Shown here: one piece after another, positions 28,843 through 38,931 of the stretch | Position numbering within the stretch: position 1 is the first letter of the stretch | Layout: the number at the start of each line of letters is the position of its first letter | Assembly: GCF_902167145.1 (NCBI RefSeq) | Contig: NC_050099.1 | Coordinates: 14,212,434 to 14,276,433 of the forward strand | Source: Zea mays | Lineage: Eukaryota > Streptophyta > Magnoliopsida > Poales > Poaceae | Direction of reading: 5' to 3' | DNA length: 64,000 nucleotides | The notes under the pieces: generated by a model | The model's database searches: none | What the model saw: only the letters and a program-made list of their open reading frames with translations | Told to the model about the DNA's origin: nothing | Translations under genes and position numbers: made by a program

Positions 28843-28848
28843 AGCTAG

Positions 28849-29221
28849 AAAGGGGGGAACCCCTCTGTGTCATTTTTCTCGGGTTTTTTCTTCAAAAAAC
28901 GAGTTTTGTGCCCTCGCCCTAGTCATAAAACGGAATCTAAAGGAACAGGAGACATCCCGATTAAAAAGGGTGGCCAAGCCACGAGAACACCTACACCTCC
29001 GGGACACAGTTTCCCCACTCACTATCCTCCTAAAAAGGTAACTCATGTTCCAACGGGAACTCCGTAGAAAAGCAGGATGACAAGCACAAAACAAAGGGAA
29101 AAAATAACATGACAAATCATCAAGATCCAAAACAAGGAGTCTAAAACACGGTTTATACATACAACTTAAAAAATCATTACACAACCCACAGGGCAAAAGT
29201 AAGTCTATGCGACTAGGGGAG
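28849..29221. other. Spacer of Gypsy element 2
   Basis: Starts with GGGGGGAACCCCTCTGTGTC, related to the start of the Huck-like spacer near 6018. It contains the CCTCCGGGACAC motif near 28992, again related to the Huck-like spacer repeats. No gene. Confidence 0.6.
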
Positions 29222-32099
29222 GGGAGGCCTCACCCTCGGCATCATCTAGAGGCACCGCGGTGGAGTAGGACCTGGCACTAAGGGGCGACATTGGCGGAAC
29301 CACCTCCTCCTCGAAGTGGTGCGGCAGCGCCAAGCCTGGCCCCTCGACAACGTCGGTGAGCCTCCACACCTCATCATCGGTGAGGTCGTCCTCGTCCAGT
29401 AGAAGTAGCCTTCACACACCTGCTCGAGATTGATATCGAAGTGGGAGGCGACTTCGGCCAATGCCCGCTTCACCCCAAGGTGGACGGCCTCGCGGAGTTC
29501 GCTCCGCACGTAGCCACTTAAGGATTGCATGCGGCTCCATGAGAACTCACCCGAGGGGACGTCCTCAGCTCCGAGGCCTTGGCTGAAGTCCGCCACTGCG
29601 TCGGATAGGTACTTCAGCTCGACGATCTTTTGGTCCACGACCTGAGAGAGCGTTCAGGAAGTTTCGATGAAAGTGTCTGAATCCCACTGGAGCTCTGGAA
29701 GATAATAAAGACATTGAGCCACGACCAGAGAAAACCAAATGAATAAAGTAGAGGTAACAATGCGTTCCTCCCATTTGGGTCCTCAGGCCTTGGGCCTCAA
29801 ACCGCTCGGCCTCCAGATCCTTTGCGAGGTAGTCGGCTCGGGTGGAGACCTCGTTGGCTTGGCGCCGAGACTCATCTCGCTCGCTGGTCACTACTAGAAG
29901 GCTTTCCTCAACTGTCGCACCTCCTCCTTCAGCGGTTCCACGTTCCCTTCCACGACCGCAACCTCGTTCTTTAACTCCACGCACAGCAAGGTTAGGTCCG
30001 CCTCCTCAGCGCTCTTCTGGGCAGCTGCTCGTTTGAACGACATAGTCAGCCCTGCTGGCGCTGCAGCACAGCCCAGACGTCGCGCTCATGATGGATGAAG
30101 ACGGACTTGGCCGCAGACTTTGCCATAAGCCCATGAGAATAAAAAACAACATCATTACACCACTCATTGAAATGGACCTCTCACGCAGATAAGGTATGAT
30201 TCTCTTACCCGAGCCATGGTACGAAACTCAGACCACATTTGCTTCTCCTCCACGTTGTCGAGGACGAAGAAGGATGGCCATCGTCGTCCATCCACATTAG
30301 GGTTGCACCCCAAGCTGAGGGTTTGGCTTAACGCAAACAATATCACCACTCGCCTCGGCAATGGGAGGAGGCGTGACCTGCTCCTCAACTGGTTCTTCGA
30401 ACCGCTTCGAGGAACCGACCTCCTCGACATCTGTTACACTCGGGCTCCGGGTAGCAACTAGGGAGTCGAGGATGGCACACAGAAGATCCGAGATGGTGGG
30501 TGACGCTGCAGTCGACGTTGCGTCCGGCACCCCTGGCTCCTCCCCGGAGGAGATGGGGATGGTCTCGACCAATGTCGCTAGAGGCACTGCAGCCACCTTG
30601 GTAACAGTAGCATCCTGCCCAGCCTGCCCATCGAGGGCAAGCTAGGCCACCTCGGTGCCTCGCTGGATTGCCTCCTGGGCAGCATCGAGCCACGCATGGG
30701 AGCGGGTCGTGACCCCAGCCGATGTTCCCAAGCCAGACTTCACAACATTGGTGGCGGTAAAGGTCGACTCGCGGGCCTTGCACTTTATGCTGAAGCACAA
30801 CAAGGCAAGTCATAAAGAGAACTCGAGGACAAAGAAAATACTCCTGTAATTCAGCAGCTTACCCAGACCGGGGTACGATGGCCAACCTTGTCCCCTGACT
30901 CCTCGGGCCCCTCGATCCCATCACGGGCACCTGGAGCGGGACGACGACCCTCTCCTCCACGGCCCCTGCCTCCTCAATAACTGCATGGGCAGGTCCGACT
31001 CAGCTGATGCCCGCGCCTTAGACATGGACGTTGTTGTCCCTTGTGCGGGCGTGTCCATGCTACCGAATGGGCCCGCTGAGGACAGCTCGGACTAAAGCCC
31101 GACCTCGGGGCTGAACCCAGCCAGACCTCCATCCCCTCGTCGTCGTTGTCCTGCGTGCTAGGAGAGGGCTCTAGTGGCACCCCTCCCTCGCCTGCGCCCT
31201 AGGGCGCTTCTCCAATGTGTCACGGGCCGCCATCTTCTTGCGGGTCCTCTTCTTGTCCACATCTTTATTCTTCTCCTCGGCGGCCAACCGGCGCGCCATC
31301 CGACCGACTGCGTCCTCTAGGACCAGAGGTCAGGTGATTCAGTAACCCCACAACCCCTGTGAAAGGGAGGAGAAGGATGCGATGAAGAAGAAAGGGCTAA
31401 AACAGAAGGAGAATATGAAGACTCACCAGGGACACGTAGCCTTGTTTGGGGCACATCGGGATGGGGCCTGGTGCTCCCGTTATGCGCCCCACCGCCAGTG
31501 TTCCACTTTCGTGAAGACGACGCACTGCGTGTATGTCGACAACTGCCCGTCGTTGTTGCGGAGGTAGAACCATCGACCCTGCCACCCTTTGTTTGATGAG
31601 GTGAGGGTGGCAGGGATGTACATTTGCGCTCGGTCCAAGCGCAGTAGAAGCGTGCAGCCACCGGCCCTCACCGTGTGGCGCACCTTCTTCCCGTTGGTAG
31701 AAAGTGAGAACGGCTCTGCCCGGAATAGGTGGAGCCATAAGTCCCAATGGAGCTCGATCCCCAGGTACCCCTCACAGATGATGGTGAAGATGGCCGCCTG
31801 AGTGATGAAGTTGGGGTTGAAATTGTGGAGCTCCACCCCATAGTTGTGCGTGAGTGCCCACATGAAGCGGCTCACAGGCACTCCGAACCCCCATTCATGG
31901 AAGGGGGTGAAGCTCACCACGTAGCCCGTAGGCGAAGCCAGCTCCTGCTCATCGCCTGACGCAAACAACTCGGGTTGCGGCCCATAGGAGCGGGGGCGGA
32001 GCAGCGCGGTGTCCACCCATGCCTGCAGGTCCTCGTCGGTAATGGAGGAGATGGGCCGTGGGTCGTGGGGAGGAAGGACACTTAGCTTCTCGAACATCA
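29222..32099 (-). pseudogene. Antisense spliced ORF of Gypsy element 2
   Basis: A minus-strand gene opposite to pol. The start ATG is at 32097-32099. Exon 1 to about 31427 encodes GFGVPVSRFMWALTHNYGVE, IFTIICEGYLGI and WFYLRNNDGQL, which I recognise as the putative-gypsy-type-transposon domain (Pfam Transposase_28 type). Introns with GT-AG borders are visible at 31426-31357 and 30862-30790; other splice-like sites occur near 30208 and 29695. Later exons encode a low-complexity middle, a coiled coil (about 29984-29780) and a C-terminal part (LREAVHLGVKRALAEVASHF, 29460-29400). Several stops remain, so this copy is probably dead. Function unknown. Confidence 0.65.
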
Positions 32100-32216
32100 C
32101 TGTTGATGAAGAAGATGAGAAGAGACCGCAAGAGCTTTTTACGGCTAAGGTAGAAAGCGGCTAGGGTAGGGAAGCGAGAGCAGAAGGTAAAGAACCAAAG
32201 AACCCATCTCAGGCAA

Positions 32217-32226
32217 ATTTATAGGG
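32217..32226 (-). promoter_or_regulatory. TATA box of antisense ORF in Gypsy element 2
   Basis: On the minus strand CCCTATAAATTT lies about 120 bp upstream of the antisense ATG, inside the element but outside the LTR. Confidence 0.5.
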
Positions 32227-33399
32227 CGGACAGAGTCACCAAGACATGGGCCGATCCACCCTGAGTCAAAGCCGGGAATGGGCTAGGTCGCTTCGAATTC
32301 CCCGTGCACGCGCGCTGCAATGGTCGGCCTACAGGCCGACGCGTCCCATCACATTAAATTCCCACTCTCCCTCTTGGGCTGACATAAGACAGCAGGCGCC
32401 ATTTCGCCAACTCGGGCTAACACATCAAAAGGTGCGCTTTCTTCTCTCTCCTTTTCCCACTCCTTCACAGGTAACAGGAAGAAGGTGCCCCACCTCGAGA
32501 TTCCTTCCTCGAGGAGGAAGAGGAGAGAAGTACCCTACTGCTAAGGGGTTCAAAGGTTGAACCCTCAGCAAGGTTTGGGAAACCGCCCTAGAACACGTGG
32601 GCTCCGAGCCCTTTACATATCAGGGGTTTGAAGGTTGGCCCCTCGGAAGGATTCCACAACCACCCAAGAGCGTAGAGTCAGGGATGACTATGGGTACGTC
32701 TGTATATGGCCAAGGCTCGGGCTGCAATCCCGAGGTACCCTAAGACATATCCGAGACCCTCATGAGTGATTCATGACGGTATCCCATCAGAGGGAGGCAT
32801 CGAGCCCTCGGACCCATCGAACAGGACCGAGACTAGGCAAATGACCCGCAAGTACTTTTGGAGCGCGTCTTCGGACCACTAGTCGACTCCTATCAAATGG
32901 AGCTCGGGCTTCCGCTCGGATTACCCATTAACAGCTCACTAGAGACATCATGCTCATTGCCCATCAAGGGTAGTATGGCGCTTCCCCCTCTTACTCCTTG
33001 CGGAGAGGCGACGAAGAGGCATTTAAACCAAAAAAGTCAAGGCACCCCTTGATCGTTCTCTCTCCCCACGCAGAGGCTCGGGGGCTACCCTTGCAACTCA
33101 TGCTGCAGAAAACTTGTTGGAAACTTCAGTAATATGATGTAGATATGCTCAGGGGCTCCCACAGCACCCATGCTTCGACCAGGTGACAGATGGAGTCAAC
33201 GACACCTACAGAGGTAAAAAACTAAGACCTCGAAGGATTCAACCACTCCTTCAGGGCCTCGAGGCCTACCCGACAGGTGCTCTCACACGCACCCATCGGA
33301 AAAAAAAACCTTCCACTCCTTAGGGGAAGATAGCACACCAAGAACAGAAGAACCTCCAAACAAGTGTTAAAACACTTCTTTGGAAGGCTCGGGGGCTAC
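32227..33399. other. 3' spacer of Gypsy element 2
   Basis: Related to the Huck-like spacer: CAGAGGGAGGCATCGAGCCC occurs near 32788 and near 8562. Ends in GGCTCGGGGGCTAC, the polypurine tract next to the LTR. No gene. Confidence 0.7.
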
Positions 33400-34684
33400 T
33401 GTCGGGTACGATAATTAGGGTCTACCTAGATTACGTCCTTAAAACACGCTTAAACCCTAAGGACATCATCGGAGTACGTTTCCCGAGGTTAAGGAATCAA
33501 GAGCCATGCCTCACCCGAGGCCCCCCACGGGGGTCTTACCAAAACTTTGCCTCGCCCGAGCCCGATCTCAGACGAGCCGAGTGCTCGGGAGAATCTCCAT
33601 CCTGACCGAGTTCTCCTCACCTCTGAACGATGATGTTTGGCTCGCTTGAGCCTGCCTTGGGCGAGCAGGATAATCTCAAGGTAAGGCCTTCCAAAGACCA
33701 CTAGGGGACAACCACATTCAATGCGCGTACCTAATCCGCTCAAGCCTGCCTGCATACAGTGACAAGAAGACCACGGTCTTGTCAAAGTTTCACCAACTAT
33801 GATTATACGTGCGACCACTGTACATGCACGCCGTCTGCCATCCCCTAACGGGGCATGTAATACGATAGGGGCGTAGACCAGCCCTCGGGCACAAACTCCG
33901 TCTCGCCCGATGGAGGACTCATCCTCAGGACAAACTCTGTCTCGCCCGAGCCTAGCCTCGGCTACCTGCTCCCTCGTGAATCCCGCGTGAGGCCACTCTT
34001 TCAACTGTGGCACACGTCTTTGAATCTTAGGACGGGATCAGTCACGACCTCGGGCGGACTTCCACCTCACCGAGCCTGATTCTGCCCTCGATATCTGTGA
34101 TAGAGGACACCCCCGACATCATCAAGATACGGTGGAGCTGACGCACCCCTTAAGAAGCCTTTTCCCATGCTTAGCAATGTGTCAACCACTACGGTATGGT
34201 CAAACCCTCGCCAGTGGGGCTCAGGTACATGATCGTGCCCTTGGCCTCACCCTCGGCTCTCAGCAGGCACAAGTCAACAACAAAGTACAAGACCATACCA
34301 CCGGCCATACCATCTATAGGATACAAAAACACCTCTTCACAGTACGAAGCCAACTCCAAGACCTCCAAGCACTCCAGGTAGCTCCCCCTGAGCCCATAAA
34401 TAGGATACTCTACGACTTCAGGAGGGGCAGGCGAACCATTCACGAGTTCTCCTCCGCTTGGTATTGGCACTTGCCTCAATCATCCTCAGAGACTTGGGAT
34501 CCTTCCCTCTCCCTCTCCGCTTGTAAACCCTACTGCAAGCACTCAGGTGCAAGTAATATAAGTCTCATCCCCCCTGTGCTGGAAGTAGGATAAAAGACTT
34601 GTGTCATCTTGCATCACTATCTAGGTCTGGGACACACGACATTATTTCACTAGTTGGTTAGGACCTCGGGTCCAAACATAGACA
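33400..34684 (+). repeat. 3' LTR of Gypsy element 2
   Basis: Begins TGTCGGGTACGATAATTAGG after the polypurine tract and ends AACATAGACA, 1285 bp. CCATAAATAGGATA near 34394 is a candidate TATA box. Confidence 0.8.
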
Positions 34685-35293
34685 ATAATCATATATAAAA
34701 GTAAGATTTAAAAATAAATATGATTTGTACAACACAACTTATAAGAATATATGACAAACAATTTCGTATCTAAACTATCATGTAAACAAATTACTAATTA
34801 AAATAATCACCTTTCATTTATTGATTGGCTTTATCCTCTCTTATTCAATACAATTTTAATCAACTAATTTACCGAATCAGCATGTTGTATAAATTAACCA
34901 ATGATTTACTAATAATTGAATGATACAAATAAATAGTTAAATAAGTTGGAAAGTAAACAATCAGATAATAAACAATACGTGACTCTAGTCCTGTAGTACA
35001 TCTGCATGGGGGAATCGAGCGCTAGTTACTCTTCCAGCAATAGCCCACCTTAAAGCCCATTATTAATAGTGGCCCAAATAATGGTTCATTGTGTAGCTTC
35101 TCCCTCATCCGTTTTCTATCCAGTGGGCAACGGAGAACATGAACACCGATGCAGGAAGTTGGATGACAGACAAGAACTGATTACTATGACTCGCTGAAGT
35201 GGAATCGAGGTATGGCTAGCGCCATACCCTCCATAACGGGTCATCTGTCCCTGTATCCAACGACTTCCTTTAGCCGTTGGATAGAAGTGTTAC
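34685..35293. other. Intergenic, with truncated repeat unit B (35254-35293)
   Basis: AT-rich to 34980, then mixed composition. The last 40 bases (TTCCTTTAGCCGTTGGATAG) match 36150-36186. No gene. Confidence 0.5.
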
Positions 35294-35914
35294 TGTTGGG
35301 GGGCCTCTATTGCCGAAGACCCTAAAAAATCCTTTAACATTGAATACATTTTAGGTACAATGAAAAGGAGAAGCTTCTTTAGAGAAGCTCCTTCGGAGAA
35401 GCTTAAAAACTAGAAAGGAGAAGCTCCTTTGGAGAAGCTTAAAAACTAGAAAGGAGAAACCCCTTCAAAGAAACTCCTTTGGAGAAGCTAAAAACTAGAA
35501 AGGAGAAGCTCCTTTGGAGAAGCTTAAAAACTAGAAAGGATGAGCTTTGAAGCACCAGCCACAAAGGTATGTGCCAAAGGAAGCTTCGGCCAACACATAG
35601 CGAAGATCAAAATAGTGAAGAAGGTGAGAAATCCAAGACCCAATCGGTTGGTCAAGTGAAGAGAAATGACTGCATTACCCCTTGTGTATTTATTAGTCCA
35701 ATTATATAGGGTTGTGGGCATATTTACAATTTCATACGAAGTTGTACCCTGCGACTCTAAATAGAGGAACAGTGCCATGCATTTATTAGGTGAGCTTCTT
35801 CACCTTTACTAGGTGCGCTTAGTCACCTTTTCTAGGTGAGCCTCTTCACCCTTATTGGTTGAGCTTCGTCACCTTTACTAGATGAGCTTCTTCACCTTTG
35901 CTAGAATGAAGAAG
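35294..35914. repeat. LTR-like segment with two minisatellites
   Basis: TGTTGGGGGGCCTCTATTGC resembles the start of the LTR at 22842. Inside are four copies of a 36-bp unit (GAGAAGCTCCTTTGGAGAAG plus 16 bases) at about 35367-35540, and five copies of a 23-bp unit (TAGGTGAGCTTCTTCACC) at about 35786-35903. TAAATAGAGGAACAGTG near 35758 resembles the TATA region of the other LTR. No clear right end. Confidence 0.55.
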
Positions 35915-36186
35915 CATACAAATAACACAACACCAAGAATTAGCAATGTGTGGTTTATTGTCTAGAACGACATGTTTTTTATATATATTAGAGGGAGTAT
36001 ATGATATTATCATGTGGACACCATTCGATAAACTTCTACTTTAAACAACTATACCACATTTCCATGATCTTACTGTTAGTAATTAGATGTTGCATTGAAG
36101 GCTCATCATAATAGGAAACGGTAGAGCCCCCGTTGGAAGTTAATATATCCGACGATTTCCTTTAGCCATCTGATAGAAGCATTACG
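35915..36186. repeat. Duplicated unit C
   Basis: Positions 35915-36153 match 22277-22522 (unit A) with scattered substitutions and small indels, for example the shared AAACTTCTACTTTAAACAAC. Positions 36150-36186 match unit B at 35254-35293. Confidence 0.8.
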
Positions 36187-37403
36187 TTTGATGGCTGTCA
36201 GACAGGTCGTCAGACATAATATTTACGTCCAGTGACGGTCAAACTAACCGCCGAAGATAATGCATTTTAGTGAAAAGGGCGCCCAGCCACCGTTTCACTT
36301 TTCTTCCTCTCTCTCTCGCCCCCGTACTCTCTCTCCTCTCTCTTGCTCTCATTCATCACTGCCTTGCCTAGGCCCACACCCACTGCTGCCTAGGCCTGCC
36401 GTGGTTTTTCCCACCGCATCCGTCGCCGCTAGCATCCATCGTCTGTGCCTATGCCACCATCGACCGTTGCATGCCGACGCGCCGCCCTCCACACGCCATC
36501 AACGCCCCCGACGTCCACACACCTCCGACACTGTCCGCTCCACTCTGCATGATCGTCCGCTCGCCATCCACTCGGCGTGATCGCCTTGCGCGCCCACAAC
36601 TAGAGACCGCCCTCCGTGCACCGTCCGTCGAGCGTTGTCAGACAAGTAATCTTGTTTCCTTAAATTTTCATATATGTTGCATGATTGATTATGTTTCAAT
36701 TTATATGATTGGTTGATTTGTATGTGTGAATGATTTACTGTTTATTATTTCTGACAGCCAAATCCGATTATTAATTATAATTAGGTTGTTTTAGTATATT
36801 AGAGGGTGTTACACAACTTAAATATGTAATTTCTAAGGTTAATTATTAAACCCATGAAAATAAGGTCATTTAATATTATTTTCACCCAAAATAATGTTAT
36901 TTAGTATAAAATATTGTATTAGTGGTTTGTTAGTTGAATTATTTAACATGAGAAAATATATTTTGTTATGTAATATTGTACGATGATTATCATAAATACA
37001 TATATCATAGTGTTACAAACGAAACCTATGTGTCACACATTTTTGCCCAACACGCCTCACTTGTGATGCATGTGAGGTGTGTTGGTCCGAAATTGTCCAT
37101 TTATTGGATAGCCTCGAAGTGATCGACAGAGCCCGTGTTTGTGACAAGGCATGTGCTCGTGCGTAATTTCAACATCATAACTCCTCTATTCTTCATTACA
37201 CCATTTTTAGGCGTGTAAATGGAGAACAACGGGGTTATGCTACCAAATTTCGCTCGAGCTCATGCCTTGTCATAAATACGGGCTCTGTCGGTCTTCCTGT
37301 GTGGGTTTAGGACCTATCCTTTCGTATAGATGTAGGGGCACGATTTCTTCGTAATAACCGACAGTTCGTGCATTACTTAATTAAGTTAACATTTCGTTCT
37401 CAT
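36187..37403. other. Non-coding region before CACTA-type remnant
   Basis: Contains a pyrimidine-rich TC-repeat stretch (36300-36360), then GC-rich DNA with a proline-rich open frame of no known domain, then AT-rich DNA. It may be 5' non-coding DNA of the CACTA element, but no CACTA terminus was found. Confidence 0.4.
37121..37293. repeat. Long imperfect hairpin
   Basis: The two arms pair outside-in: GACAGAGCCCGTGTTTGTGA (37125-37144) against the complement of the segment at 37270-37289. The outer 49 positions show six mismatches and pairing continues weakly toward the centre near 37207. A separate shorter palindrome (CACGCCTCAC / GTGAGGTGTG) lies at about 37048-37083. Confidence 0.8.
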
Positions 37404-37938
37404 ATGGTGGAGGATCGTCGATGGATGTATGAAAGTTAGAAGAAGAGATGGGCTTTATCAAGTGAGTGGGTTGCCAAGACTGACGCTTTTCTCGATCGTG
37501 CTTTTGCTAGGTTGGAGACCGGAACCGACGTTAGGTGCCCTTGTAGCAAGTGTCAGAACATTTATTTCCTAAACAGGAGGACTATGTCGATATATCTTTG
37601 TAAGAATGGCTATATGTCTGCCTATGAGGTGTGGGTGCACCACAGTGAGGACCCACCTCCTCGTATTGTATCGAAAGTTCAGTCAGATGAAGAGGGGGAC
37701 TATGATAGGATGGAAGAGATACATGATGATGTACATCCTGAGCTTCTACCCTACATTCTGAGAATCCACCTCAACCCCATAATTTTGAGGATCCTACGAT
37801 GCCTGAGGTCACCCAATATGGAAGGCACTCGGTTAGGATCCTATTGATTTCACAGTCAGAGGTGGTCTGATGCACCCAAGGAAAAGTAGAATTTCAGAAA
37901 TCAATCCAATGGCTCTTTGAGGGGTTTGGGGATATAAA
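37404..37938 (+). pseudogene. CACTA (En/Spm) transposase N-terminal domain remnant
   Basis: From ATG 37404 the reading gives RRWMYES, one in-frame TAG near 37437, then SEWVAKTDAFLDRAFAR, CPCSKCQNIYF and MSIYLCKNGYMSAYEVWVHH. This is the transposase-associated domain (Pfam Transpos_assoc type) that precedes the TNP2-like transposase in CACTA elements; the CPCxKC motif is visible. The frame ends by 37850 and the DNA is cut at 37938 by the LTR of Gypsy element 3. The catalytic part is not in the window. Confidence 0.75.
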
Positions 37939-38417
37939 TGTTGGAACTTGCTCTCCCGAGCAAGTTGATCCAACGGGGGAGTGAGAGCAACGTAAACAAG
38001 GTTTCAATTCGAGATGGCAAAAGCTCTGTTAATCTAGCCTCTCAAGGGCACTGTGCGGGGGTATTTATAGGTATCTGAGTGCCCAGCGTCCTGAGTTAAG
38101 GACGCATGTGCCCTCAAGCGCCTAGGTTATCCCCGGAATATTCCCATAAAGCAGGGTTACAGACTGTAATTACAGGGAGACCTTTACAAATTAGGCCCGT
38201 AATGCGCAGCGGCCACGCAGGGCCTGTTACAATGGGCCAGATTACACGTGGGCCTCCATGTTGGACGAGGCCGCGAGATGAGACGACCTCGTCACAGGTC
38301 TTCGTCTGGCGACGCGTGGGACGAAGGGTAAGTCTGCCAGTCGTCTTGTCTCTGTTGGTGCAGTGAGGTTGGCGAAGGCATCGAGCGAAGGGTGACGTCT
38401 TCGCCTTCGCCCCAACA
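37939..38417 (-). repeat. 3' LTR of Gypsy element 3
   Basis: On the plus strand it begins TGTTGGAACTTGCTCTC and ends TTCGCCCCAACA, 479 bp with TG...CA ends. In element orientation a TATA box (CCTATAAATACC) lies near 38070-38060. The adjoining TTTGCCCTCCGAGG is the complement of a polypurine tract. The outer flank is ataaa. Confidence 0.75.
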
Positions 38418-38574
38418 TTTGCCCTCCGAGGGACCAGTCATCTGGTGCCGAAGACATCGCTAGATGGTGGAGACGCTGCCCTCGCTCGAAGTGGTTCCGC
38501 GGGGGTTTTTGACATGACCCTTGATTGACGCCGCACTGTTGGATTGCGGGTTTTCCGAAGCGTCGCGCCCTGTG

Positions 38575-38583
38575 TATATAAAG
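38575..38583 (+). promoter_or_regulatory. TATA box of antisense ORF in Gypsy element 3
   Basis: TATATAAAG on the plus strand, about 165 bp upstream of the antisense ATG at 38747 and about 158 bp inside the element from the LTR. The context (GCGCCCTGTGTATATAAAGG) looks like a real core promoter. Confidence 0.6.
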
Positions 38584-38931
38584 GGGGCGGGGGCGGCGCG
38601 GATTGAAATTTACCTTTCTGCGCGCCGCAAAAACCCTAGCCTCACTTTCAAACTGCTCGCTTGCTCGTCTGCCCTCCTTGCTCCTGTTCGTCGGAGAACT
38701 GGCCCGCGTGAAGCAGACCGCACGCCGCCGTCGACGGTACGTAGCCATGCTGTCTTCCTCCTCGTCTGTTGCGACCACGCCGACGGCCGGGGCGTCTTCT
38801 GAAGATTTCTCGGGCACTGCGGCGGCGACGGAGTTGCTACCGGGTGATACAGTGGAATTCGGTGTTTCGCGGATATCGTTGGCCCGCGTTCAAGATATGC
38901 AACGGTTGGGGTATTTTGGCGGCGGGGTTGG

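Larger units (their letters stand above)
25801..28843. repeat. Solo LTR, 3.04 kb, with perfect 5-bp target duplication
   Basis: Starts TGTCACACCCGG and ends GGGGCGTTACA, flanked on both sides by GCTAG (25796-25800 and 28844-28848). Gypsy element 2 resumes directly after it. The size and ends recall the long LTRs of the Del/Tekay (prem1) Gypsy lineage. It has an AT-rich left part (25800-27590), a very GC-rich right part (27600-28550) with homopolymer G runs, and a hairpin at its right end. Long proline/arginine-rich open frames on both strands in the GC-rich half are composition artefacts. No internal domain or second LTR is present. Confidence 0.85.
22567..34684 (+). mobile_element. Gypsy element 2, deleted and re-inserted
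   Basis: A Tat-lineage-like Gypsy element with a 5' LTR fragment, part of pol, a minus-strand ORF, a spacer and a complete 3' LTR. LTR starts TGTCGGGCTATG and TGTCGGGTACG and the pol protein are close relatives of the Huck-like element. The 5' part (rest of the LTR, gag, protease, most of RT) is missing. Flanks gtaag (22562-22566) and ataat (34685-34689) share only three of five bases, so the target duplication is decayed or absent. It contains two single LTRs of other elements. Confidence 0.75.

Noticed and set aside
34132..34593. 153-residue frame in the 3' LTR of Gypsy element 2
   Set aside because: Lies in LTR sequence, crosses the TATA region and has no domain.
36260..36580. 106-residue open frame as a gene
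   Set aside because: Pyrimidine-rich, proline-rich low complexity with no domain; no splice or promoter context.
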